From NCBI GenBank assembly GCA_013044245.1, contig JABEVK010000005.1, positions 1 through 36,499 on the forward strand: a DNA stretch of 36,499 nucleotides, written 5' to 3'. This DNA comes from Spirochaetales bacterium. Its GTDB lineage: Bacteria; Spirochaetota; Spirochaetia; JABEVK01. Shown here piece by piece: positions 18,213 to 27,366 of this stretch; the first letter of the stretch is position 1; every line of letters begins with the position of its first letter. Position numbers and translations under genes: made by a program. A model generated the notes under the pieces. The model saw only the letters and a list, made by a program, of their open reading frames with translations, was not told the DNA's origin and did no database searches.

Positions 18213-19562
18213 TTACTGCAAGCTAAAGGTATTATCGCTGGCTTGAACCCAGAGCCCAAAGCCGTAAGTACCCAAGAAATACTCGCCGTCACTACCTAAA
18301 AAGAAGCTTTGAATGCCGTATTGCTCAAGCAATGAGGACGCCCAGCTGTTTGTATCGACGGTGTTAGAATTGGGAGGCCCTGCGAAGGTTCCGCCATAGA
18401 TTTGTCCCATACCTGAGCGTACTGAGCCAATAAATAGCGTACTTGGGCTCTTGTAGGCAATCGCATTAAAGTCAAAAATATAGGAATAGCTGTTGCGGGC
18501 ATTACTGGCTAGCTGGGCGACGGTAGTCCAGGTAGCACTAGCCGTTCCGGGAGTAGCGACCGTCCCTTGCCAGAGGTTACCCCCATTCAGAGAATTGTCG
18601 CTGGAACCAAGCAGAACTCCTGATGTCGTTAAACCGGCCTCTGGAGCGGCAACATAGGCCATAGCCCCGTACGGACCGTTACCCCCAGGTAGGCCGCTAA
18701 CGATGTAGAACGGTGAAGCACTGGCAAGACTGCCACCCGAGAGCGAAGCTGTCCAAAGAAAGCCTGTATTGAGAACGTACAGGGTTGTCGCTGAGGCCAA
18801 ACTTGTCCCGTCCACGCTTGCTGCGATAACAGGAGACCCCAAAGTTGGTAAGCTTTCTCCCACGTTGGTGTCGAAAAAACGACTGGCATTATTGGTGACC
18901 AAAGAATAGCCTTGAGTGGGTGAGGCCTGGGTTAACGTGGTGGGGTTCGAAGGGGTCAGCAAAAAGATATATTGATAATCTTGGGCTGAGTTTTGGGTGT
19001 TGACAAGGTAGGCAACGGGAAAGTGGGCGTTCGAATCCAGAACTGGGACAAGGTTTACCGGGGTTATCCCTGCAGGAAATGAAATTTTCTGCCAGGCTCC
19101 TGTGTGGAAGTCTCCCTGTGTATAATACAGGGCGCTATTACCATTGTCGTCGCCAGAAACCGCGTACAGGGTGGGGGTGGCACCAGAAGGCGCGTTTGTG
19201 TTACTGACGCCGGGAAGTTCCCCAACGCTGGCAACATGGACTCCCGGTAGGGTCCCGACGTTTTCCCAAAGATCTGAGCCAGGTTTTTCCCAAAACAAAT
19301 CAGCCCCGCCGGTAGCAAGAAAATAGCTGGTCCCCGAAACAGGATATTCTACCACCGAATTGATCGAGATATACTTGCTATTAGAACCAAAGCCATTCCC
19401 GTTCGCGATTTTTGTGACGTGCTCCAAGCTGTAAAAGATACCGTTGGCACCATACGTACATGACGAGAGCAGTGTGACAAGACCCAAGGTCAGTGCCAAG
19501 GCTATCCGAGTGCCCCACCGCTGTAATTTGCCCGTTTTCAATGCAGAGAAAGTCTTGCCCAC
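18213..19562 (-). CDS. Lipoprotein, probable beta-propeller-like hypothetical
   Basis: lipobox LVTLLSSC; repetitive Gly/Ser/Thr-rich beta-type sequence. Confidence 0.75.
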   Translation of the reverse strand: MGKTFSALKTGKLQRWGTRIALALTLGLVTLLSSCTYGANGIFYSLEHVTKIANGNGFGSNSKYISINSVVEYPVSGTSYFLATGGADLFWEKPGSDLWENVGTLPGVHVASVGELPGVSNTNAPSGATPTLYAVSGDDNGNSALYYTQGDFHTGAWQKISFPAGITPVNLVPVLDSNAHFPVAYLVNTQNSAQDYQYIFLLTPSNPTTLTQASPTQGYSLVTNNASRFFDTNVGESLPTLGSPVIAASVDGTSLASATTLYVLNTGFLWTASLSGGSLASASPFYIVSGLPGGNGPYGAMAYVAAPEAGLTTSGVLLGSSDNSLNGGNLWQGTVATPGTASATWTTVAQLASNARNSYSYIFDFNAIAYKSPSTLFIGSVRSGMGQIYGGTFAGPPNSNTVDTNSWASSLLEQYGIQSFFLGSDGEYFLGTYGFGLWVQASDNTFSLQ

Positions 19563-19571
19563 AAATTGCTC

Positions 19572-20174
19572 CTAAAAGTGATAAACTGCTGCAAGATTCG
19601 ATTCGAGGAAGTTCCCTATTCGGTCTTGCGATGTGGGGATGGGGTTGCCCGAATACAAATCAAAGACCATCCAGTACGTCAAGTTGACTCCGAAGCTCCA
19701 GCTAGTGTTGGCATTCCAATAAAATCCCGTTGTAGGAGACAATACCGGATTGATGTTGGTACTTGCTAGGTAATTATTGAAGCAGATGCCAGCACCCAAT
19801 CCCACGGGGATGGTAAACGGGAAGAAATCAAACTCGTAATCCCCTTTTAGTGTAATGGGAACCATAAATAGCAGGTTGTTATTGGGGTCACCTGCGGCAA
19901 AACCCTTAAGTTCCCCACCCAATTTGAAGTTGTTAGTCAGATAAAATTGAATATCCAGCCCGATGTTAGCCCCGAGTGACAGGTTAGTCGGACCAATGTT
20001 ACCAGAAAAATCCTGGATAAAAAGGGGAAAGGTAGGCCCGATGTCAATGGTCATGGAGCGGTCTCCCGGGACACGGTGATCGTAAGTTAGAACCTCAGCT
20101 TGGGCAAAAAGTGACGTGACACCCCCAGCAATCAACAGAATGAACAGAACAAAAACCAATCTCAGCTTCTTCAA
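19572..20174 (-). CDS. Small outer-membrane beta-barrel protein (OmpW/TP0733-type suspected; TTG start MKKLRLVF)
   Basis: signal peptide ...LLIAGGVTSLFAQA; alternating amphipathic strands; C-terminal aromatic AAVYHF typical of BAM substrates; SD GAGG 6 nt before TTG. Confidence 0.7.
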   Translation of the reverse strand: MKKLRLVFVLFILLIAGGVTSLFAQAEVLTYDHRVPGDRSMTIDIGPTFPLFIQDFSGNIGPTNLSLGANIGLDIQFYLTNNFKLGGELKGFAAGDPNNNLLFMVPITLKGDYEFDFFPFTIPVGLGAGICFNNYLASTNINPVLSPTTGFYWNANTSWSFGVNLTYWMVFDLYSGNPIPTSQDRIGNFLESNLAAVYHF

Positions 20175-20304
20175 TGGCAACCTCGCGCTTTGTGACCACC
20201 TATTGTGTCTTTTTTTTTGAAAAAATCAAGTTCACCTCCGGTTTAGCTTTCCAGAGGCTCAAAAATACTGTATAACTGAAAGCTGGAAAGAGGTGAAAAG
20301 TTAC

Positions 20305-21201
20305 ATGCCCGCTGTGGTTTTGAATGGAAAAGAACTTGCAGAGGAGCTACGCCACGACTTATCCGTCCTGGTTAAGGATCTTAAGCCGCGTGGGGTTGTT
20401 CCCGGTTTAGCTGTTATCCTGGTTGGTGAGGATCCCGCCAGCGCGTCCTATGTTTTAGGCAAAGAAAAAGCTTGCAAAGAATTGGGAATGAACTCCTTTG
20501 ATCACCGTCTGCCTGCGGATACCACCGAAGACGATTTGCTTCGTCTGATCGCTTCGTTGAATCAGCGAAGCGATGTTGATGGAATTTTGGTACAACTTCC
20601 TCTTCCCGCCGCCATAGACGCTCAGCGTGTTCTTCGTACCATCGACGCCGACAAAGATGTCGATGGCTTTCACCCGGTCTCGTTGGGGAAAATGCTTCTG
20701 GGAGAACCTACCTTTTTACCCTGTACCCCTTATGGGGTCGTGAAACTCTTAGAAAAAGCCCACGTTCCTTTAAAAGGTGCCGAAGTGGTTATCGTCGGGC
20801 GAAGTAACATCGTCGGCAAGCCTCTGGCTGTCATGCTGATGCAGGCTCCCTACCACGCAACGGTCACCGTTTGTCACACAAAAACAAAAGATTTAGCATC
20901 GCATGTTCGCCGAGCCGACATCGTTATAGCGGCTGTTGGACACCCAGGTACAATTACTGCCGATATGGTTAAACCTGGTGCCTGTGTCATTGACGTTGGG
21001 GTAAGCCGTGTCGACGACGCCACTAAGGTCAAGGGTTTTCGCTTAGCTGGTGATGTCGATTATGATGCAGTAGCGCCGTTAGCTTCGTATATTACTCCGG
21101 TTCCAGGCGGGGTTGGCCCTATGACAATCACGATGCTCATGTATAATACTGTGTATTCAGCGTGCCGTCGGCACTCGATTCCGTTTCCCCCTCGAGGATA
21201 A
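20305..21201 (+). CDS. folD: Methylenetetrahydrofolate dehydrogenase/cyclohydrolase
   Basis: PASASYVLGKEKACKELG, DGILVQLPLP, IDADKDVDGFHP, VVIVGRSNIVGKPLAVML, PVPGGVGPMTITML. Confidence 0.95.
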   Translation: MPAVVLNGKELAEELRHDLSVLVKDLKPRGVVPGLAVILVGEDPASASYVLGKEKACKELGMNSFDHRLPADTTEDDLLRLIASLNQRSDVDGILVQLPLPAAIDAQRVLRTIDADKDVDGFHPVSLGKMLLGEPTFLPCTPYGVVKLLEKAHVPLKGAEVVIVGRSNIVGKPLAVMLMQAPYHATVTVCHTKTKDLASHVRRADIVIAAVGHPGTITADMVKPGACVIDVGVSRVDDATKVKGFRLAGDVDYDAVAPLASYITPVPGGVGPMTITMLMYNTVYSACRRHSIPFPPRG

Positions 21202-21204
21202 CAA

Positions 21205-22788
21205 ATGGCGCTAGATTCCGCGAGCTTAGTGGCTCTGTACGACCAAATTCCTGTGGGTTTTGTTCTGCTTGACCGTGAGGGCCTGCCTGTTTACGTCAAT
21301 CATACGTTTCAGCGCATTTCAGGGTATCCTGAAAACTTGTTGCTTAACGATGGGGTTTACGGGCTTTTGTTCCCGGTGAAAGAGGTTAGTGCTCGGGTTC
21401 GTGAAAAAAGTCTATCGGCATTACAAGAAAGTTTTGACGACCTCGATGTTACCATGAGTAACGCGTCGGGCGATAAGGTTGCGGTGCACATCGCTGGGTG
21501 TCGCGTCCAAGAGGCAAACCAAACTTACATTTCTTTGATTATCCAGGATGTTACCAACCGCAAAGCGTTCGAAAAAGTCATCGAATCCAGCTTTGACAAT
21601 TTTATCCAGGTGACCAATGCCCTGGATGCGGCCATGAAAAAGATCAATGAGCAAAATACCATCTTGGAAGATTACAAATCTAAGATGACCCGTGAGCTCG
21701 AAATCGCCAAGAGTGTGCAAAAGGCCATCATTCCCAAGGTCTTTCCTCGTATGCCGGGGTTGGATTTGTGGGGAGTCTCGTTACCGTCCGAAGAACTGGG
21801 GGGTGACTATTTTGATTACTTTCACCTCGATGACAACCTTATCGGTATCCTCATTGCCGATGTCTCGGGGCACGGTGTTCCTTCGTCGCTGATTACCACC
21901 ATGGTGAAAGCCTACTTTGAGTACTATACCAAACGACACTGGGAGCCCGAGAAAGTTCTTCAAAATGTTAACCGCGACATGGCCGCGATTATTATGGATA
22001 CGGGGTTCTATTTAACCGCGTGTTACGGCGTTCTTGATCTGTCAGCGCGAAAGTTTACCGTCTCGTTGGCTGGGCACGATGCGGCCATAGGCGTGGTTAA
22101 GGGGCAGGGTGTCGTACAGCGCTTGGGTGAAGGTTGTGAAGGTACCATTTTGGGCGTTTTTGCGGACGCCACCTACACGGCTATGTCTTATCAACTCGAA
22201 CCCGATACCAAGGTAATTTTATATACTGACGGCATTACCGAGGCTCGATCTGATCAAGGTGAGTTTTTCGGAACCGAGCGTTTGCAGAAGTTTATGCTGG
22301 CGCAAGGGGGAAAAAACGCCCGAGAGACTGTTGAAGAGCTAGTACGTACCGTTGATCAGTTTTATGGCACGAATTCGCCTAATGACGACCGTACTCTCGT
22401 GGTTTTTGACTTCTTCTCGTCAGAAAGGGCCTCTGGCGATGTCGCTGACCCTTTGCGAAATGGTAAACGTGCTTTTCTTGAACGAAAGTTCCCCGTGGCC
22501 TTGCAAGAGTTTGAAAAGCTCATTGCGTCAGATGTCCGTGACAGCGAACTTTTTTATTTGGCAGGACAAACCTGCTGTTTTTTAAATGATAATGACAAGG
22601 CCATTCAGTATTTAGAGCGATCCATCGAAATTGAACCCACGGCCTACAAGAGCTTTTATTATCTCGGGATTGTCTATCATAACGAAAAACAATTTGAAAA
22701 ATCTGAGCAATGTTGGCGAAAGGTTCTCGACATCCATGGCGATTACAAAGATGTCCGAACCCTTTTGGCAAAATCTGAAGTTCAATAA
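21205..22788 (+). CDS. PAS domain - SpoIIE/RsbU-type PP2C serine phosphatase - TPR protein
   Basis: PAS YDQIPVGFVLLDREGLPVYVNHTFQRISGY; RsbU core LEIAKSVQKAIIPK, SEELGGDYFDYF, IADVSGHGVPSSLITTM, YTDGITEARS, DDRTLVVF; TPR-like C-term. Confidence 0.92.
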   Translation: MALDSASLVALYDQIPVGFVLLDREGLPVYVNHTFQRISGYPENLLLNDGVYGLLFPVKEVSARVREKSLSALQESFDDLDVTMSNASGDKVAVHIAGCRVQEANQTYISLIIQDVTNRKAFEKVIESSFDNFIQVTNALDAAMKKINEQNTILEDYKSKMTRELEIAKSVQKAIIPKVFPRMPGLDLWGVSLPSEELGGDYFDYFHLDDNLIGILIADVSGHGVPSSLITTMVKAYFEYYTKRHWEPEKVLQNVNRDMAAIIMDTGFYLTACYGVLDLSARKFTVSLAGHDAAIGVVKGQGVVQRLGEGCEGTILGVFADATYTAMSYQLEPDTKVILYTDGITEARSDQGEFFGTERLQKFMLAQGGKNARETVEELVRTVDQFYGTNSPNDDRTLVVFDFFSSERASGDVADPLRNGKRAFLERKFPVALQEFEKLIASDVRDSELFYLAGQTCCFLNDNDKAIQYLERSIEIEPTAYKSFYYLGIVYHNEKQFEKSEQCWRKVLDIHGDYKDVRTLLAKSEVQ

Positions 22789-22799
22789 GAGGACGTAAA

Positions 22800-23471
22800 A
22801 TGATCAATCGTGTGACTCAGGTCGACAATGGGGTACCGCTGCGCCGGGCCCTAATTAGTGTGGCTGACAAAACGGGTCTTGAACCGTTTATGAAAAACCT
22901 GTGGAAGCTGCTTCCCTCTTTGACCGTTTATTCCACCGGGGGAACGTACGATTTGCTCAAAACAGTCGCCCCTCAAGGCCGTTTAGTAGCGATCTCGGAT
23001 TATACCGGCCAACCCGAAATGCAGGGAGGCTTAGTAAAAACCCTTGATTTTCGTGTCTACCTGGGCCTTTTGAGCGAAACCTACAATCCCAGCCATCAGC
23101 AAGACCTTGAACGCACTCAGTCGGTACCCTTAGATCTGGTCGTAGTCAACCTGTACCCCTTTGGTGAGGTGACCGCTGATCCGGCTGTTACGTTAGAGGC
23201 AGCCCGTTCCCACATTGATATTGGTGGGCCTTGTATGCTCCGTGCGGCGGCCAAGAATTTTCTTCGCGTGCTTCCGGTTTGTCAGCCGTCAGATTACTCA
23301 TCGGTCTTAACTCAGGTGGAGCAGGGACAGGGTTCTGTGACCCTCGAATTCCGTTTAGCACAAGCCAAAAAAGCCTTTAGGCATACCGCCAGCTATGACG
23401 AGGGAATTGCTCGATGGCTGGAAAAAGATGCCACTATTCTCTCGGATTTATATCAATTTCAAAACCGCTAA
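22800..23471 (+). CDS. IMP cyclohydrolase (stand-alone PurH N-terminal/MGS-like domain)
   Basis: RALISVADKTGLEPF, VYSTGGTYDLL, PEMQGGLVKTLDFRVYLGLLS, LDLVVVNLYPF, IDIGGPCMLRAAAKNF. Confidence 0.9.
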   Translation: MINRVTQVDNGVPLRRALISVADKTGLEPFMKNLWKLLPSLTVYSTGGTYDLLKTVAPQGRLVAISDYTGQPEMQGGLVKTLDFRVYLGLLSETYNPSHQQDLERTQSVPLDLVVVNLYPFGEVTADPAVTLEAARSHIDIGGPCMLRAAAKNFLRVLPVCQPSDYSSVLTQVEQGQGSVTLEFRLAQAKKAFRHTASYDEGIARWLEKDATILSDLYQFQNR

Positions 23472-23484
23472 GGAGCTTTGCCCG

Positions 23485-24732
23485 ATGAAAGATTTTCGTT
23501 CGGCTTATAAAACGATTTTAGAAGATTTTTTCCCAAAAAAGATGGAAATTACTTTTTCTGATGACAACCAACGTCAGACCCTGAGCTTTGAAAAAGTTGA
23601 ATGGGTGGTTGAGGGGGAAAAAAAAGGCTTACGATACGGTGAGAACCCTGACCAAGAAGCGGCCTTGTACCGTTTAGTAGATGGCGGCTTAGCGTTAGGA
23701 GGGGTTCGTTGTATTCAGCCTGGACGTTGGCTGGTCTCGGATGTGGAGTTACGACAAAGTGGAAAGCACCCGGGAAAGACGAATCTGACAGACGTGGATT
23801 CGGGTTTGAATATCTTACGGTACCTGATGGATCGTCCCTGTGCCGTAATCATCAAGCACAACAATCCCTGTGGGGTAGCCATGGGAAGCACGCTTTTTGA
23901 AGCCTATCACAAGGCCTACTTTGCTGACCGTGTGGCCGCTTTTGGTGGTTGTGTCATTGTGAATCGGGAACTGGATGCCGAGACTGCCACTCAGGTTCTC
24001 GAAAGTTATGTCGAGGTAGTGGCGGCGCCTTCGTTTGCGCCTGGGGTGGTTGAGTTGTTTCGATCGAAGCCGAATATCCGTGTCCTCGAGATTCCTCGAA
24101 TGGACCAACTGGGTGGATTTGTTGGTGAACGAGTTCTGGATATGCGATCTTTGATGGACGGGGGGTTTGTCACCCAGTGGTCGTTTGTTCCCAGGGCCCG
24201 TACTCCAGGGGATTTCTTTGAAGCTCAGGCGCAATATAAAGGACAAAATTTTCAGGTCTTGCGCCAGCCGAACGATGCGGAGTGGAAGGATATCTGCTTT
24301 GGCTGGTTGGTTGAGGCGGGTGTCACCAGCAATTCGGTGCTGTACGTTAAAGATGGTGTCACTGTGGGTATTGGCACCGGCGAGCAAGACCGGGTTGGTG
24401 TTGCCGAGATTGCTCGGGATAAAGCCTACCGTAAGCTGGCCGATCGTCTTTCGTGGGAACGATGGCAGATTCCCTATAACAACTTGACTGACCCCGACCA
24501 AAAGACCGAAATTGATACTGAAGTGCAGAAAAATCGCGGCGGATTGCCCGGATCTGTCATGGTGTCTGATGCGTTTTTTCCGTTTCGGGATGGGATCGAT
24601 GTGGGACTTCGCGAAGGAGTTACCGCCGTGGTCCAACCCGGAGGTTCGGTAAGGGACTTTGAGGTGATTCAGGCTTGTAACGAAGCCGGTGCCGCGATGG
24701 TCTTTACGGGACAACGGAGTTTCCGTCACTAA
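23485..24732 (+). CDS. AICAR formyltransferase (stand-alone PurH C-terminal domain; start MKDFRSAYK with RBS aaggag)
   Basis: LRYGENPDQEAALY, LNILRYLMDRPCAVIIKHNNPCGVA, AAFGGCVIVNRELDAETA, VTSNSVLYVKDGVTVGIGTGEQDRV, DAFFPFRDGID. Confidence 0.92.
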   Translation: MKDFRSAYKTILEDFFPKKMEITFSDDNQRQTLSFEKVEWVVEGEKKGLRYGENPDQEAALYRLVDGGLALGGVRCIQPGRWLVSDVELRQSGKHPGKTNLTDVDSGLNILRYLMDRPCAVIIKHNNPCGVAMGSTLFEAYHKAYFADRVAAFGGCVIVNRELDAETATQVLESYVEVVAAPSFAPGVVELFRSKPNIRVLEIPRMDQLGGFVGERVLDMRSLMDGGFVTQWSFVPRARTPGDFFEAQAQYKGQNFQVLRQPNDAEWKDICFGWLVEAGVTSNSVLYVKDGVTVGIGTGEQDRVGVAEIARDKAYRKLADRLSWERWQIPYNNLTDPDQKTEIDTEVQKNRGGLPGSVMVSDAFFPFRDGIDVGLREGVTAVVQPGGSVRDFEVIQACNEAGAAMVFTGQRSFRH

Positions 24733-24746
24733 ACGGAGGAGGTGCT

Positions 24747-25100
24747 ATGAGCGATCTCATGAAAAAAGAGAATCGGGGTAAGTTGGCGCTGGGAGTTGGT
24801 GGTGTGCTGGGGGGAATTGGCGTGTTCGCTATGGCTGGTATTATCCATGCGCTCCCCTTTTATCCCCTATCAACGATAGTCGCTGGGATTCTTGTCCTGT
24901 GGGGAGGTTGGAGGTTGTTCCAAAAGCCTAATAGTGTGCTTACAGGTTTAGTGGGCATGGCAGCAGGTTTACTTGTTGCCGTTTCGCCCCTTCCTCTGAT
25001 AGGGGGACTCGCAAAGGTCTTGTTGGATGTCAGTGGAATCGGCTTGATCGCAGCAGGAATATGGACGATCTACAAAGTTTTTCGCGACCGACGTTCCTAA
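24747..25100 (+). CDS. Small integral membrane protein, hypothetical
   Basis: 117 aa, strong RBS gaggaggtg, about four hydrophobic segments. Confidence 0.75.
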   Translation: MSDLMKKENRGKLALGVGGVLGGIGVFAMAGIIHALPFYPLSTIVAGILVLWGGWRLFQKPNSVLTGLVGMAAGLLVAVSPLPLIGGLAKVLLDVSGIGLIAAGIWTIYKVFRDRRS

Positions 25101-25897
25101 TTCTCTTCTTGCTCGTGCTTTTTCCCGGTTGGGGAGTAGCTCAAGACCTTTCAGAGGCTTTAAAAGAGGCCTCAGTGTTAGAACTTCAAGGGCATTATAG
25201 TCAAGCGTTGGAAGCTTAACAGAATGTTCTTGCCCTTCCAGGCGGCGTGAGTTTGCCTCAACCTCGAATTAAAGCGGCGTTCTTAGCCTTAGATTTGGGG
25301 CGTTGGGATATGGCACAAACCCTTGCAGAACCCCTTGTTCATTCAGCCGACCTTAGTGCCGCTCAGCTGGGTTTGGTAGCGTTGATGCGCAGTTACCGTT
25401 TAACAAACCGGGCTCGCGACGCCTGGTCGGCCTTTGAAACGTGGCGTCAGCAACACCCCCAATGCCCCTTGACCTGGAACTTAGCCTGGGAAGCCTTTCA
25501 TTGTGCCGAACACATACCCTCGGTTTCGTTGGCTGAAATGAACCGCTTTCAGGCAATTTTAAACACCAGGCCCGAAGGCGTAGCGGTCTACCTTCAAAGA
25601 GGGCAGGCCGAAAGGTTACCCGTACCGCCAGCGCTCGCCGGTACGTCGCCAGTTCGAAGAACTCTAGCCGTGTTGCAATTAGGTGTTTTTCGTGATCAGG
25701 AAAACGCCAAGAACGAAGCCCAGCGTTTGCGGTCACAAGGCTGGCAACCTCAGATCATCAAAAGTCTGCAAGCCGGCTTTGACTTGTATCTTGTTCAAGT
25801 TTTATCCGGGAACCCACAAAAAGATCAAAAAAAACTTAAAGCATTAGGCTACGAACCGTATTCACGTCAGGGATTACTGCCCGACCCCGAGGAGTAA
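25061..25897 (+). pseudogene. Exported SPOR-domain protein interrupted by an in-frame TAA (25217-25219)
   Basis: same-frame reading from ATG 25061: MDDLQSFSRPTFLILFLLVLFPGWGVAQDLSEALKEASVLELQGHYSQALEA*QNVLALPGGVSLPQPRIKAAFLALDLG...; SPOR at C-term AVLQLGVFRDQENAKNEAQRLRSQGWQPQII. Confidence 0.7.
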
Positions 25898-27360
25898 GCC
25901 TCTGTTTGTTCTAAACGTACGGGCTCAAGGCGGTCAGAAGTCCATCGTTGGAGCGAGAGCTTTCCTGGCTGTAACGTCAAATTCCGAATGATACGGCTGG
26001 AAGTTTTTTCTTCGGAGGTTTGGTACAAGTAGGTGGTTGTTGGTTCGTTTGTCCCGTGAAGTAGCTTTAATTCGAGGTAGTCTTGGCCGTTCCATCGAAA
26101 CAGGGAAGCCTCGTAATGGGATACCTTGCTACCTTTATGCCACTCTACCAAGGGGAGGGCAAAACGAACCTCGTCGCCGGTTTCATCCAGATAGACACCG
26201 GATGGCCCTTTCTGTTGCGATAGAGCCCGTTCTCGGTGGTGCATTTCGGCCGCTAGGACAGAATAGGAAAGTCTATGGTATGTCCCCGACCAGGAGGGTG
26301 TTCCTTGGACGTTCACATCGATCGTGTCAACTGAAGTCACGGTCAGGTTTAGCTGAACGTTGATCAAGTTAATAAGCTGATTGTTACCGACAAGATAAAT
26401 ACCATTATTCATCGTTCGGCTCAGCAGATCCCAATGATAAACTTCTTGTGCGTGATCGGTAGCAAAAGTAAAGTTTTTGTTGCGGGCATCAATAAAGATC
26501 ATGGGGTGCAGGCCTGTTTTGTTCGTATCTTCTTTTAGCCACGGGCCTTGCAGAAAATGTACAAAGTATTGGTTGTCTCCTGCGTAGAGTGCGTGAAGAG
26601 CGGCGTCGTTTTGTTCATTGAGGGCAACAGTTTGGCTTCCTGTTTTGAGGTAACGATCCGCTTTCGCCTGAAAAGTATAGGTGGTTTGCAGAACTGATGT
26701 CGTTGGTGCCCGAGGATCTGCTTGCTCGGTCACAATAGGAAAGCTTTGCATGGTGGCCGTGCCCGTGTCGTAGGCTGCCAAACGAGGAATTCCTGTAATG
26801 CTGATAGTCCCTTTTAAGGCGATGCTGAAGATATTTTTGAGCTGAATGCCATGACCACCGGGTAACGAGATTTGTTGATAAACATCTAAAGTGGGTTTTC
26901 CGCTCAGGTCAATGCCACGGACGATCAACTCTTTATTGTGATCCCCTAGCAAATCCTGGAACTCATAGGTAAACGGCTCGTTGGCTGAAGCCAAACAGGT
27001 GCCTTCCCAGGCGTAATAGTAGGTGTTTCGGTTTTGGTCAAAGTCGATAACTCGGATGTCTAGCGGCAGACTCAAATTGTTTCGAGATTGTAAAAAAAGA
27101 ATTTGTTCTTCGATGGCTGTTTGATTGAGGCTGACACTTTGAGCACTTAAAAGACGCTTGTCGAGCGGAATCTCTAGCCTGGGGCTTTCCATGGGCAACT
27201 TCATCTCGGTAGCTGATGCTGCATCCGTAGCAGACGGCTGCACCGAGGCCTTCAAGACCTCAAGGTGTGTTTGGGGGGCACAGCCTGCGAAAAGCCCAAA
27301 ACTGACAATGGACAGTAAATAAACTGCTTTTTTCTTTAAATCATTAGGTGAGAATTTCAA
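25867..27360 (-). CDS. Lipoprotein, hypothetical
   Basis: lipobox FGLFAGC; 497 aa ORF; no family recognised. Confidence 0.75.
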   Translation of the reverse strand: MKFSPNDLKKKAVYLLSIVSFGLFAGCAPQTHLEVLKASVQPSATDAASATEMKLPMESPRLEIPLDKRLLSAQSVSLNQTAIEEQILFLQSRNNLSLPLDIRVIDFDQNRNTYYYAWEGTCLASANEPFTYEFQDLLGDHNKELIVRGIDLSGKPTLDVYQQISLPGGHGIQLKNIFSIALKGTISITGIPRLAAYDTGTATMQSFPIVTEQADPRAPTTSVLQTTYTFQAKADRYLKTGSQTVALNEQNDAALHALYAGDNQYFVHFLQGPWLKEDTNKTGLHPMIFIDARNKNFTFATDHAQEVYHWDLLSRTMNNGIYLVGNNQLINLINVQLNLTVTSVDTIDVNVQGTPSWSGTYHRLSYSVLAAEMHHRERALSQQKGPSGVYLDETGDEVRFALPLVEWHKGSKVSHYEASLFRWNGQDYLELKLLHGTNEPTTTYLYQTSEEKTSSRIIRNLTLQPGKLSLQRWTSDRLEPVRLEQTEAYSSGSGSNP

Positions 27361-27366
27361 ATGCCT

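Noticed and set aside
23815-24729. 304-aa antisense ORF opposite AICAR formyltransferase
   Set aside because: Lies wholly opposite a strongly supported purH-type gene; Arg/His/Ser-rich, no motif and no RBS. Explained by codon bias of the sense gene.
25247-25897. Stand-alone SPOR protein starting at GTG 25247
   Set aside because: No clear SD, would lack a signal peptide, and the same frame continues upstream into a signal sequence; better explained as the distal part of an interrupted gene.
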